Assembly: GCF_002950945.1 (NCBI RefSeq) | Contig: NZ_CP012673.1 | Span: 14,065,501 to 14,129,500, forward strand | Direction: 5' to 3' | Source: Sorangium cellulosum | Lineage (GTDB): Bacteria; Myxococcota_A; Polyangia; Polyangiales; Polyangiaceae | DNA length: 64,000 nt | In this document: positions 47,114-55,015 of the stretch, piece by piece | Position numbering within the stretch: position 1 is the stretch's first letter | How the letters are laid out: each line of letters starts with the position of its first letter | Position numbers and translations under genes: made by a program | The notes under the pieces: generated by a model | Seen by the model: the letters and a program-made list of their open reading frames with translations, nothing else | Databases searched by the model: none | What the model was told of the DNA's origin: nothing

Positions 47114-47992
47114 TCAGAGGAAGTCGGGGGGAGGGGGCGCCGCGCCGTGGTACCAGCTGCACGTGGTGGTCTCGTGGGCACACCCCGCGGTGAACTCGGT
47201 GCTCACGAGATCGTTCCACTGGTCGGCCGTCTTGATGCCCTTCCAGCCCTTGAGGGAGATCACCGTCTTCACCCCGGAGCCGCCGGCCGCCTGGTAGCCG
47301 GGATAGAGCAGCCAGCACTCGGTGGTCTCGAAGAAAGTGGACAGCTTCTCCGGGTACCCGAGGCCCATGCAGCGGCCGCGGAGATCCTGGCTTTGCTCCA
47401 CGTAGATGCACCGGTCGCCGACGACGAGCTGCGGAATCGGGTCGGGGTCCGGCGTGGCGATGTCCTTGATCCCGGGGTTGCCCAGGCCCACGCCTGGCCT
47501 CCCCTGGCGTTCCTGCGCGGCGCGCACCGGCTTTGCGCTCCCCGGGGCCGCGTCCTCGGCGCGCCGGGCGGCTGCACCGGCGGCCGGTGCGCCGCTCTCC
47601 GCGTGGTCGGTGAGGCCCGCGGCGCCGGCGTCGCGCCGGGCGACCCTGCTCCCGGCGTCGACGAACGCGCCCTTGAGGGCCGAGAGCTGCGTGGCGCGCA
47701 CCGACCGGGCCACGACGTAAAAGCCGTTCTCCACCCAGAGCCCCGCCTGCGGGTCCTCGCTCCAGGCGCTCACCCGCTTCTTCTTCGCCCAGGCCTTCCA
47801 GTGCTGCTCGAGCGAGAAGCCCTGGACTGGAGTCCACTTTTCCAGCGTGTATTCACCCGGCACCTGCCAGAGGATCCAGCGCTGGAGCTGGCCCATGGGC
47901 GTGGGCTCGGTGAACGCGAACCCGATGGTGGTGTTGTTGTTCTTGTTGCGGATGCGGAGCCCTCCGGGGGCGAGCAGGGGTTCTGCGGTCAT
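47114..47992 (-). CDS. Hypothetical protein beside the kinase gene
   Basis: The 292-residue protein starts at ATG 47992 with AGGAACCGATC before it. The N-terminal 110 residues (RNKNNNTTIGFAFTEPTPMG, LQRWILWQVPGEYTLEKWTP) look like a globular beta-rich domain. A low-complexity Ala/Arg/Asp segment (about 120-170) follows. The C-terminal part has five cysteines and a hydrophobic core (RCIYVEQSQDLRGRCMGLGY, TTECWLLYPGYQA, FTAGCAHETTTCSWYHG). There is no signal peptide. It is 67 bases upstream of the kinase on the same strand and may be a substrate or regulator. No family recognised. Confidence 0.6.
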   Translation of the reverse strand: MTAEPLLAPGGLRIRNKNNNTTIGFAFTEPTPMGQLQRWILWQVPGEYTLEKWTPVQGFSLEQHWKAWAKKKRVSAWSEDPQAGLWVENGFYVVARSVRATQLSALKGAFVDAGSRVARRDAGAAGLTDHAESGAPAAGAAARRAEDAAPGSAKPVRAAQERQGRPGVGLGNPGIKDIATPDPDPIPQLVVGDRCIYVEQSQDLRGRCMGLGYPEKLSTFFETTECWLLYPGYQAAGGSGVKTVISLKGWKGIKTADQWNDLVSTEFTAGCAHETTTCSWYHGAAPPPPDFL

Positions 47993-48298
47993 GATCGGTT
48001 CCTGTCTCCTCCGCGCGGCGGAGGTGTGATGGGGGCGGCGGTCGCAGGCGGCCAGAAGGAGCTCCCATGAGGGGAGGGAGGCGGGAAGAGCGTCGAGTGT
48101 TCTTCCTGCCTTCCTGACCTCGTGGACAGATCCGACCACCACCCGATCGCGATGGACGCCGGGAACAGCCGGCGTGCCCAGCGCTCACGCAACGGGTGTG
48201 CCGGCCGGTGGTGCTGGCGTGACGTCGCGCTGCTTTCCGTGGCGGTCACGCGAATGGCGGTCGCGCACACGGCGGTCATGGCGTCACACGTACGGCGG
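47993..48298. promoter_or_regulatory. Intergenic region with four GGCGGTC repeats
   Basis: GGCGGTC occurs at 48241, 48256, 48271 and 48294 (spacing 15, 15 and 23), each followed by ACGC, GCGC or ATGG. This periodic array lies between the sigma-54 activator's 3' end and the upstream side of the kinase-linked gene. It may be a binding-site cluster or low-complexity drift. No gene is seen. Confidence 0.35.
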
Positions 48299-49915
48299 TC
48301 ACGCGCCGTCGCCTGCGCCGCCCCGGCCCTGCTTCCCGGCAGGGCGCTCTGCCGTGGCTCCCGGCTGCCGCGCCATCCACCGCTTGAGCTGCGTCCGGTG
48401 CAGGCCGAGCGCGCGCGCCGCGGCCGAGATGTTCCCCCCCGCCGCGCGCAGCGCCGCGGCGATCTCGTCGCCCGAAGGCCTCGCGGCGCGCGCCTCGCGC
48501 GGCGCCTGGCGCACATCGGCGGGCGCCGGACCGGGCGCCGCCCCCGGGGCGCCGCTCGAGGCGGCGGGCGCCGCGCCCGGGGCGTCGCTCGAGGCGGCGG
48601 GCGCCGCACCCGGGGCGCCGCTCGAGGCGGCGGGCGCCGCACCCGGGGCGCCGCTCGAGGCGGCGGGCGCCGCGCCCGGGGCGTCGCTCGGCGCGGCCGC
48701 GCGAGGCGCGGGCTCCGACGAAGGCGGCGGGCCGACGGCCATGCCCGCGGTCGGGCTCAGATGACGGGCGAGCACCGCGCCCCCCTCCTCGGTCGCGAGC
48801 TGCGCCGCCGCCCGGACCTCGGCCAGGAGCTCGCGCACGTTGCCCGGCCACCGCCGGAGCAGGCACGCCTCGACGAGCGAGGTGTGGGGCCAGAGCGTCG
48901 CCTCGTCGCCGGCGCCCGCGCCCCTCGATGCGCCCACGGCCGCGCGCACCTGCTGCACGGCGCGGTCGATCAGCCAGGGGATCTCCTCCGGCCGCTCGCG
49001 AAGCGGCGGCAGCGTCACCGCGGGGACGCCGATCCGGAAGTAGAGATCCTCGCGCAGCTTGCCCGCCGCAACCTGGGCCCGCAGGTCCTTGAGCGTGGCG
49101 GAGCAGAGGCGCACGTCCACACGCGCCGGCCGCAGCTCCCCGAGCGGGAGCACCTCCCCCGCCTCCAGGACCCGCAGGAGCTTCGCCTGCACCCCCGGGT
49201 CGAGCTCGGCCACCTCGTCGAGGAAAAGCGTGCCGCCGTGGGCGCTCTGGATGTAGCCAAGCGCGTCGACCGCGCCGGTGTACGCGCCCCGGCGCGCGCC
49301 GAACAGCAGGCGCTCGGCCATGCCCTCGGGCAACGTGGCGCCGTTCACCGCCACGAACGGGCCCGCGCCCGCAGGCCCGGCGGCGTGGAAGGCGCGCGCC
49401 GCGAGCTCCTTGCCGGAGCCGCTCTCGCCGGTGATGTGGAGGACGCGCCCGAAGCGGGCCGCGCGGCTGATCGTCCGGAACGTCCGCTGCAGCAGCGGGC
49501 CCATCACCATGTCCGCGCCGTGTGCCAGTCCGGTCCGGTAGGGACGGGTGTCGGCGGCGAGCAAGAACAGCGAGGAGCCCATGCGGACGATCCGGAGCGC
49601 CTCGCCCGCGCGCTCGCCGCGCAGCTCCTCGCCGTCGACGGCCGTGCCGTTGCGGCTGTCGAGGTCCCGCACCGAGAAGCAGCGGCCGTCGAACGCCACG
49701 CGGGCGTGCTCCCGCGACATGCGTTTGTCGTCGATGCGCACGCCCGCGACCTCGCCGCGGCCGAGCAGCAGCGCGCCGCCGGCGAGCGGGAGCACCTCGA
49801 AGGCCGGCCGGTCCCCCGAGAAGATCAGGACGAGACCGGGGACGGGGGCGCCCGCGCTCCCGTCGTCGGCCGGCCCTTCGAGCGGGCCGCCATCGAGCGT
49901 CTCCGAGGCGCGCAC
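48299..49915 (-). CDS. FHA-domain sigma-54-dependent activator, variant GAYTGA loop
   Basis: From the GTG at 49915 the protein has 538 residues. An FHA domain (about 28-120) has MSREHARVAFDG and LDSRNGTAVDG, followed by AAA+ with Walker A GESGSGKE (163-170) and Walker B GGTLFLDE (227-234). The sigma-54 contact loop is GAYTGA (210-215), with Tyr for the usual Phe, which is a tolerated change in some activators. An Ala/Pro/Ser linker of five 11-residue repeats follows. The C-terminal Fis helix-turn-helix is GGNISAAARALGLHRTQLKR. The FHA would read a kinase signal, and a kinase with an ATPase lies at 43.7-47 kb on the same strand. It is divergent from the sigma factor at 50211. GTG has no strong ribosome site. 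Confidence 0.88.
   Translation of the reverse strand: MRASETLDGGPLEGPADDGSAGAPVPGLVLIFSGDRPAFEVLPLAGGALLLGRGEVAGVRIDDKRMSREHARVAFDGRCFSVRDLDSRNGTAVDGEELRGERAGEALRIVRMGSSLFLLAADTRPYRTGLAHGADMVMGPLLQRTFRTISRAARFGRVLHITGESGSGKELAARAFHAAGPAGAGPFVAVNGATLPEGMAERLLFGARRGAYTGAVDALGYIQSAHGGTLFLDEVAELDPGVQAKLLRVLEAGEVLPLGELRPARVDVRLCSATLKDLRAQVAAGKLREDLYFRIGVPAVTLPPLRERPEEIPWLIDRAVQQVRAAVGASRGAGAGDEATLWPHTSLVEACLLRRWPGNVRELLAEVRAAAQLATEEGGAVLARHLSPTAGMAVGPPPSSEPAPRAAAPSDAPGAAPAASSGAPGAAPAASSGAPGAAPAASSDAPGAAPAASSGAPGAAPGPAPADVRQAPREARAARPSGDEIAAALRAAGGNISAAARALGLHRTQLKRWMARQPGATAERPAGKQGRGGAGDGA
48535..48699 (-). repeat. Five 33-base tandem repeats in the activator linker
   Basis: Units start at 48535, 48568, 48601, 48634 and 48667. 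On the plus strand each begins with GCGCCGC and contains GCTCGAGGCGGCGG, except the last. They encode an 11-residue Ala/Pro/Ser/Gly unit (AASSGAPGAAP) between AAA+ and the DNA-binding helix. Near identity indicates recent duplication. Confidence 0.85.
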
Positions 49916-49946
49916 GGGCGCGAGTCTACCCGAAGCGCGGCGACGG

Positions 49947-50024
49947 CGCCCTGGCCGTCGTGTCGACACAAGGCGAGGTGTGTCAGCCCGTTGTGTCGAC
50001 GCCGTCGGCGCGGCGGCCAGGGCG
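49947..50024. promoter_or_regulatory. Nested inverted repeats in the divergent activator/sigma promoter region
   Basis: An inner pair, GTCGACACAA (49962-49971) and TTGTGTCGAC (49991-50000), is perfect. An outer pair, CGCCCTGGCCG (49947-49957) and CGGCCAGGGCG (50014-50024), is also perfect. Next to it GTTGCGC (50039-50045) pairs with GCGCAAC (50054-50060). The region sits between the divergent start codons at 49915 and 50211. It could be a dimer operator or a cruciform that controls both genes. Confidence 0.6.
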
Positions 50025-50210
50025 GGGTTGCGCGACGGGTTGCGCAGAGCTCCGCGCAACTCGCGCGACGGGCCGCGCAGGGGGCGGCGCGCCGCGCGGC
50101 GCGCGCCCTCGCCGCCGGCGCGAACCGCGGCGGGGCCGGGTCGGTATGCGGCTTGCGAGGGCGCTCGGCGGAACCAGCCGGCCCGAACGCCGTTACGGAG
50201 CGCAACCACC

Positions 50211-50861
50211 ATGCAAGCCACGCCTGCTCTCTCAAGTCCCCCTCCCTCCGCTGCAACCACGGTCGATCTGGTGACCCGCGCGATCGCGGGGGACGACGCC
50301 GCGCGCCGCGGCCTCGTCGATCAGCTCACGCCGGTCCTCAGGGCGCGGGTGACCCGCCGCCTCGCGTGGAGCGGGGCGGGGTCGCGCTCGGCGCACGCGG
50401 ACGACCTGATCCAGGACGTGCTCATGACGTTGTTCGCCGAGGAGGCGCGCGTGCTCAGGGCGTGGGACCCCGGGCGCGGGCTGTCGCTCGCCAACTTCGT
50501 CGGGCTGGTGACCGAGCGCCACGTGCTGTCGGCGCAGCGCACCCGCTCCCGGAGCCTGTGGGCCGAGGAGCCCACGAGCGACGACGAGATCGTGTCGATG
50601 TCCGGGGCCGTCGAGGAGACCGAGTCGGTGTTCGCGGCGCGCGAGCTCGTGACACGGATGTTCCGCCGCCTCGCCGGCGAGCTCTCGCCGCTGGGGATGC
50701 AGCTCTTCCAGCTGCTGTTCGTCGAGGAGCTCCCCATCGACCGGATCGCTGCGGAGCTCGGCATGTCGCGGACGAGCCTCTACGTGTGGCGCCACCGGCT
50801 TGTCAAGGCGGCCCGCCGCTGCGCCGAGGAGCTCGTCGGGCAGCCCGAGCTCCTCACGTGA
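50211..50861 (+). CDS. Sigma-70-family RNA polymerase sigma factor (ECF-like)
   Basis: The 216-residue protein has region 2 with DDLIQDVLMTLFAEEARVLR and LSLANFVGLVTERHVLSAQR (core-binding and -10 helices). Region 4 at the C-terminus is LPIDRIAAELGMSRTSLYVWRHRLVKAARR, a helix-turn-helix for the -35 element. Regions 1 and 3 are missing, as in extracytoplasmic-function sigma factors, although region 2 is unusual with long acidic loops. There is no anti-sigma gene next to it; the next gene is convergent. Divergent from the FHA/sigma-54 activator, it shares the nested inverted repeats upstream. The ribosome site is weak (CGGAG 13 bases upstream). Confidence 0.85.
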   Translation: MQATPALSSPPPSAATTVDLVTRAIAGDDAARRGLVDQLTPVLRARVTRRLAWSGAGSRSAHADDLIQDVLMTLFAEEARVLRAWDPGRGLSLANFVGLVTERHVLSAQRTRSRSLWAEEPTSDDEIVSMSGAVEETESVFAARELVTRMFRRLAGELSPLGMQLFQLLFVEELPIDRIAAELGMSRTSLYVWRHRLVKAARRCAEELVGQPELLT

Positions 50862-50879
50862 GCCCGCCCGCGGGGGCGC

Positions 50880-51521
50880 TCACTCGAACTCGTTCTCGAT
50901 CTGGACCTGGGTGGCGAGCACGAGCTGGCCCTGGGGGGTGACGACCCCGTCGCGCGAGAACGTGCTGAGCACCCCGTCGCCGTCGAGATCGCCGCGCGCC
51001 GCGGACTCGAACCCGGTAGCTCCAGCCGCGCTGGCGGACGCGATGTAACCCGAGCCTGCGTTGTAGTGGTACTGGTAGTAGATCGGCTGCGCTATCGAGA
51101 ACTTCAGGCATCGCCACCCGCTCGCGGGCGTCCCCGTGTCGAAGTCCATGCCGGGCACCAGTCGGGGCTGGTACTTCACTCCGGCGACGTCCTGGATGTC
51201 TGCCGGCACAGGCTCGGCGGAGGTGCAGAGGCCATTCGCCGTCTGGCCGGCGCTCGTCTCCTCACCGAGCAGGCCTTGTGCCGTCGCTTCGCGCTCGTAC
51301 GCTGCCGCGGCCGCCCGCGAGATGGCGCCGATCGTGTTCTTGGCCTCTGCGGTCTTGGCCGAAGCGATGTACCTGGAGACACCGTAGATCGCCAGCGCCG
51401 ACAGGATGCCCAGGAGGGGCACCGAGACCCCGAGGGCGATGAGGACGATCATGAAACAGGGGAGCTTGGCCTTCTTTGCCTGAGGTGTCCCCGGGGGCGT
51501 GTTTTCAGGAGCCGTCTGCAT
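50880..51521 (-). CDS. Pilin-like membrane-anchored protein
   Basis: The 213-residue protein has a cytosolic N-terminus (KKAKLPCF) and one long hydrophobic helix, MIVLIALGVSVPLLGILSAL, then AIYGVSRYIASAKTAEAKNT, IGAISRAAAAAYERE. This resembles the N-terminal spine of type IV pilins and pseudopilins, followed by a globular domain with YYQYHYNAGSGYIASASA and DLDGDGVLSTFSRDG (calcium-site-like). The canonical prepilin cleavage motif (GFTLIE) is not present, so it may stay uncleaved. Similar proteins are common in Polyangiales genomes. It is convergent with the sigma factor gene. Confidence 0.7.
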   Translation of the reverse strand: MQTAPENTPPGTPQAKKAKLPCFMIVLIALGVSVPLLGILSALAIYGVSRYIASAKTAEAKNTIGAISRAAAAAYEREATAQGLLGEETSAGQTANGLCTSAEPVPADIQDVAGVKYQPRLVPGMDFDTGTPASGWRCLKFSIAQPIYYQYHYNAGSGYIASASAAGATGFESAARGDLDGDGVLSTFSRDGVVTPQGQLVLATQVQIENEFE

Positions 51522-51600
51522 CAGGCCACGCTAGAGGAGCTTCCGGGCCGTGGCAAACTCGTCCCGCGTCGCCTGCGTTCGTTCCTGGTTCCGCGAGGCG

Positions 51601-51700
51601 ACCCGACCCAGGTTGACCCGACCCCAGGGACCCGACCCAGGGACCCGACCCAGGGACCCGACCCAGGTTGGCAGCGCCGCGGTTGGCAGCGCCGCGCAGG
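51601..51700 (-). repeat. Left repeat array beside the RAYT gene (CCCGACCC motif)
   Basis: The core CCCGACCC occurs five times at 51602, 51617, 51631, 51644 and 51657, as repeated CCCGACCCAGGGA units. Two copies of GGTTGGCAGCGCCGCG follow at about 51665-51695. On the minus strand the core reads GGGTCGGG, the same core as in the right array at 53189-53338, so the arrays face each other in opposite orientation around the transposase gene. Confidence 0.75.
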
Positions 51701-51837
51701 ATAGGTCGTCCAGCGCAGGGCGGCCCAGCGTGGCGGAAAACGGCGGAAATCAGCATCCGCCACCCATGAACCATGGGTAACCCCTCGAAACTATTCATCC
51801 CAATCCGCGGCACGATGCTTGTGTATGCGCTCCGGCC

Positions 51838-52758
51838 ATGAGCCAGCCTCGCCAGATCGTTCCAGGCGCCACCTACATGATCACCCGTCGCGTCGTGCGC
51901 CGGCACTTCCTGTTCCGCCCCGACGCGGCCATCAACCAGCTCCTGATCTACATCCTCGCCGTCTCGGCCCGTCGCTACGGCATTCAAGTTCATGCGCTTT
52001 GCGCGATGTCGACGCACCTGCACCTCGTCGTGACCGATGTGCAGGGCGTCCTGCCTCGCTTCTTGCAGTTCTTCCATCGTATCGTCGCGCTCGGCACAAA
52101 GGTCCTGCGCAAGTGGGAAGGGCCGGTGTGGGACCATGAGGCCACCAGCGTGGTGCGGCTCCTGACGCGCGCGGCGGTGGTGGAAAAAATCGCTTACGTG
52201 CTCGCGAACCCTGTGACCGCCGGGCTCGTCCGGCATGCACGAGAGTGGCCGGGGGTCAAAGTGGAAGTGGGTGAGATCGGCCGTGGCGTGCTGCACGCGG
52301 CGCGTCCATCGGTGTATCTCGACCCGAAGAATCCGCAGTGGAGCGAGAAAATTACGCTCCCGCTCGCGTTGCCGCCGGCCATCGAACAGGATCGCGCCGA
52401 GGGCTTTCGCGAGCAGGTTGTCGCCGAGCTGGAGCGACAGGAAGCGCAGGCTCATGCGGAGATAGCGCGGCGAGATCTCCGCTTTTCGGGTCCCGAGCGA
52501 GCCAGCCATGTTTCCCCTTACGAGCGAGCCAGGAGCTTCGGGGCGCTGCGCGAGCGCAATCCGACCTTCGCAGTCGGTCGTGAGCAGGGTGGCGCGTGGC
52601 GAAGCGCTGCCTCCGCGGTGCAGGCGTTTCGCGCGTCGTACCGCGTGGCGCTTGAGCGATGGCGTGTTGGCGTGCGTAGCGCCTTGTTCCCTGCGGGGAC
52701 GTGGTGGATGCGCACGTTTCACGGCGTCAGTGTGAACGCCGTGGTGCTCGCACTGTAG
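51838..52758 (+). CDS. REP-associated tyrosine transposase (RAYT, IS200-like Y1 family)
   Basis: The 306-residue protein has the Y1-transposase/HUH-type motif MSTHLHLVVTD (His60-Leu-His62) that binds the metal. The catalytic Tyr is probably Tyr120 in KIAYVLANPVTAGLV, a block conserved in REP-associated tyrosine transposases. The N-terminal block (PGATYMITRRVVRRHFLFRP) also fits. These single-copy transposases cut the hairpins of REP elements and are domesticated rather than selfish. The C-terminal 150 residues are long and basic, beyond the usual length. There is no inverted terminal repeat directly at the gene, but repeat arrays with one shared core flank it on both sides. No strong ribosome site. 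Confidence 0.9.
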   Translation: MSQPRQIVPGATYMITRRVVRRHFLFRPDAAINQLLIYILAVSARRYGIQVHALCAMSTHLHLVVTDVQGVLPRFLQFFHRIVALGTKVLRKWEGPVWDHEATSVVRLLTRAAVVEKIAYVLANPVTAGLVRHAREWPGVKVEVGEIGRGVLHAARPSVYLDPKNPQWSEKITLPLALPPAIEQDRAEGFREQVVAELERQEAQAHAEIARRDLRFSGPERASHVSPYERARSFGALRERNPTFAVGREQGGAWRSAASAVQAFRASYRVALERWRVGVRSALFPAGTWWMRTFHGVSVNAVVLAL

Positions 52759-53142
52759 AACCGGGCGCGTGGAGAGCGCGAGAGCGAGAGGGGCAGGGGC
52801 GGGCGACGGCTTCGACGCGTCGTCGTGGGGGATGTGCGCTTGATGAAGGCGGAGCGAGAGGCCGATCCTCAACACACATCATGCGATGTGACTATCGCAT
52901 GCGTCATGCCGTGTCGAGCACGCATGAAGTGATCCCCTGGCTTGACTGCCGCAGGCTCTTTTGGGTTCAACGGGACCGTCCCGTGACAGTAGACGAGTCT
53001 AGAAAGAGAGGTCACCTGGCCGGATAGATCGATAGGCCAACCCAGGCTGCCACCGGCGAGGTGTGCGTGCCAGCGGGTCGCCTCACCTCATGGTTCAATC
53101 TGGCATCTTGCGGATCGATGCGGGGCGGGCCGCTGCCGTCCC
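52759..53142. other. Intergenic region after the RAYT gene with one hairpin
   Basis: No gene is seen. ATGCGAT (52881-52887) and ATCGCAT (52894-52900) form a perfect hairpin with a 6-base loop GTGACT in an AT-richer patch (CACACATCATGCGATG). It may be a terminator-like structure of the transposase transcript or a substrate hairpin. The right array begins immediately after this region. Confidence 0.5.
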
Positions 53143-53340
53143 ACCGTGGGTCAACCCGGGTTCGGTCAATCCCGTCCCTCCACGGGTCAACCCGGGTCGG
53201 GTCGCCCCCCGTCCCTCCACGGGTCAACCCGGGTCGGGTCGCCCCCCCAACCCGGGTCGGGTCGCCGCCGGGTCAACCCGGGTCGGGTCGCCGCAACCCG
53301 GGTCGGGTCGCCGCCGGGGCAACCCGGGTCGGGTCGCCGA
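53143..53340 (+). repeat. Right repeat array beside the RAYT gene (GGGTCGGG motif)
   Basis: Six exact copies of AACCCGGGTCGGGTCGCC start at 53189, 53226, 53249, 53275, 53295 and 53321 (spacing 37, 23, 26, 20 and 26). A degenerate copy lies at about 53148-53172 (GGGTCAACCCGGGTTCGG). ACCCGGGT is a self-complementary core. The array ends at 53340 and overlaps the 3' part of the lipoprotein frame on the minus strand. Confidence 0.85.
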
Positions 53341-54850
53341 CGCACCTCCGGCGGCTCGAAGCTGACGACCGGCGTCGCGCCGACGCCCTCGGCCACCTGG
53401 TCCGCCGGCAGGCTCTCGCCGTCGAGCCTCAGGTCCCGCGGCAAGCCGAGCAGCGGCTCCACCGCCGCGCCGCTCGCGTCCTCGGCCTTCATGAGGACCG
53501 AGATGAAGCCGCGCAGGGTCTCCTGGTTCATCTCGACCGGGTGTGTCACCCGCGTGCGGAAAGACACGTTCACCTCGAGCATCTCCATGCCTTTCGCCCG
53601 GTACGGGTTCCCGTACGCGTAAGTCCCGGCGTGATCGCCGGGGTGGAAGGTGCTCAGCGCGTCGTTGCACCCGCCCGGGCAGAGCTGTGCGTCACACGAG
53701 CCGTCGAACGGATAACAGGTGGCGTCGGCCGGCGCCCGGGTGCTCACGACGGACGCGCGGAGCAACGTCGGCGTCCAGCCGAAGAGGGGTACGCCGCTTC
53801 CGGGTTCCTGGAACAGGGTAAACGAGGCGATCGTGCTCGAGAGCGCGGCCGGGGCGTGCGCGGTCACCTGCGCGATGAACTGCGAAATCCTGAGATCGGC
53901 CTCGAAGCTAGACAGCTCAAGCGGCGCGAACGAGCCTTCGAGGGCGACCGGCTCGCCGTCCCGCATCGTCACCGTCGTCGGCCGAGAACGACGCTTCGGC
54001 CGCGTCGTAGGTGAACGACGACCAGGGATCGCGAGGGTCCGCCGTGCCCGACGCCGGCGCCACCTGGTGCTGAACGAGCTGGGTCACTTGCAGCACGTCG
54101 CCCCGAGACCCGTCGACGAGCGGCTGCGCGGCGTCGTCGTGCGTGGACGCGAGCACCACGTCGCGCCAGTCGAACGTCCAGCCCGAGAACGCCGTTCCCC
54201 CGTCTCCCGGCGCGCCCGATGCCGCCCGCCTCGGGGCTCGTCGAGGCGAGCGCATCGACATTGAAGCTGTAGAGCTCGATGGTGTCCTGGAGCGGCTGGA
54301 TCAGCTCGTCCTCCTCGTCGCGGGTGAGCTGGCGCCACGCGCCGAGCCCGTCCGCGCTGAGCGCGACGTCGATGGCCTGCGTCGCCGCGCCCGCGTCGGG
54401 CCGCCCCGCGAAGGTGCGGCCGAAATCGACGCTGCGCGCTGTCGCCTGCATCATGGCGACGCGCTCCGGCGCGTCCTGGGCGCGTTCGTCCGGCGCGGTG
54501 GTCGTGACGATCCAGTACTCGCCGTCAGGCACGCCCGGGATCTCCCAGCGCGCGCCGTCCGCCGACAGCGCGCCGGCGAAGGCCTGCGCCGTGCCGTCTT
54601 CCGCGAGCACCTGCGCCTCGACCGACGCGAACCGCGACATGTCCCGGTTCGTGGTGATCTCGCCGCCCTCGGTGACGTACGTGTCGACCAGGTCGAGGAT
54701 CACCCCCTGGAAGGGCGCGCCGCCGCTGCCCCCCGCGCCTCCGCCGCCCACGTTGTCGTCGGGAGCGCTCCCGCTCTCGTCTCCGCATCCAGCCAGCATT
54801 GCCAGGACGCCCGCCGCCAGCACGGAAGAGACATGGATGGATGTGCGCAT
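53187..54850 (-). pseudogene. Frameshifted lipoprotein gene whose 3' end is made of repeat-array DNA
   Basis: The ATG at 54850 starts a lipobox signal (GVLAMLAGCGDE), a Gly linker and a domain with PFQGVILDLVDTYVTEGGEI and SVDFGRTFAGRPDAGAATQA. At about 54215 the frame changes (GAPGDGGTAFSGWTFDWRDV continues in the second frame). At about 53970 it changes again (TVTMRDGEPVALEGSFAPLE in the third). The last protein-like part ends with DQVAEGVGATPVVSFEPPEV. After that, RRRPDPG, GDPTRV and TRPGLTRR repeats come from the GGGTCGGG array, and the stop at 53187 lies inside the array. Two shifts mean either a pseudogene or sequence errors. Function unknown; myxobacterial surface lipoprotein. Confidence 0.7.
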
Positions 54851-55015
54851 TAGCCCAGTAAACGAAACCGAGCAGCAGATGCGCAAGCGGAAATTGCGGT
54901 TTTTTGATGGTGCCGCGGTGGGACTCCAGCTGCCGATTGCGCACAGCAGATATGGGGATGTGCCTTCGCCGGGCGCACCGGGCGGCGGGGTCGTCCGGCG
55001 CAACGCGGGCCGGGG

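Noticed and set aside
53143..53340. CRISPR-like appearance of the GGGTCGGG array
   Set aside because: Spacers are only 2 to 19 bases and uneven, repeats are 18 bases, and no cas gene is nearby.
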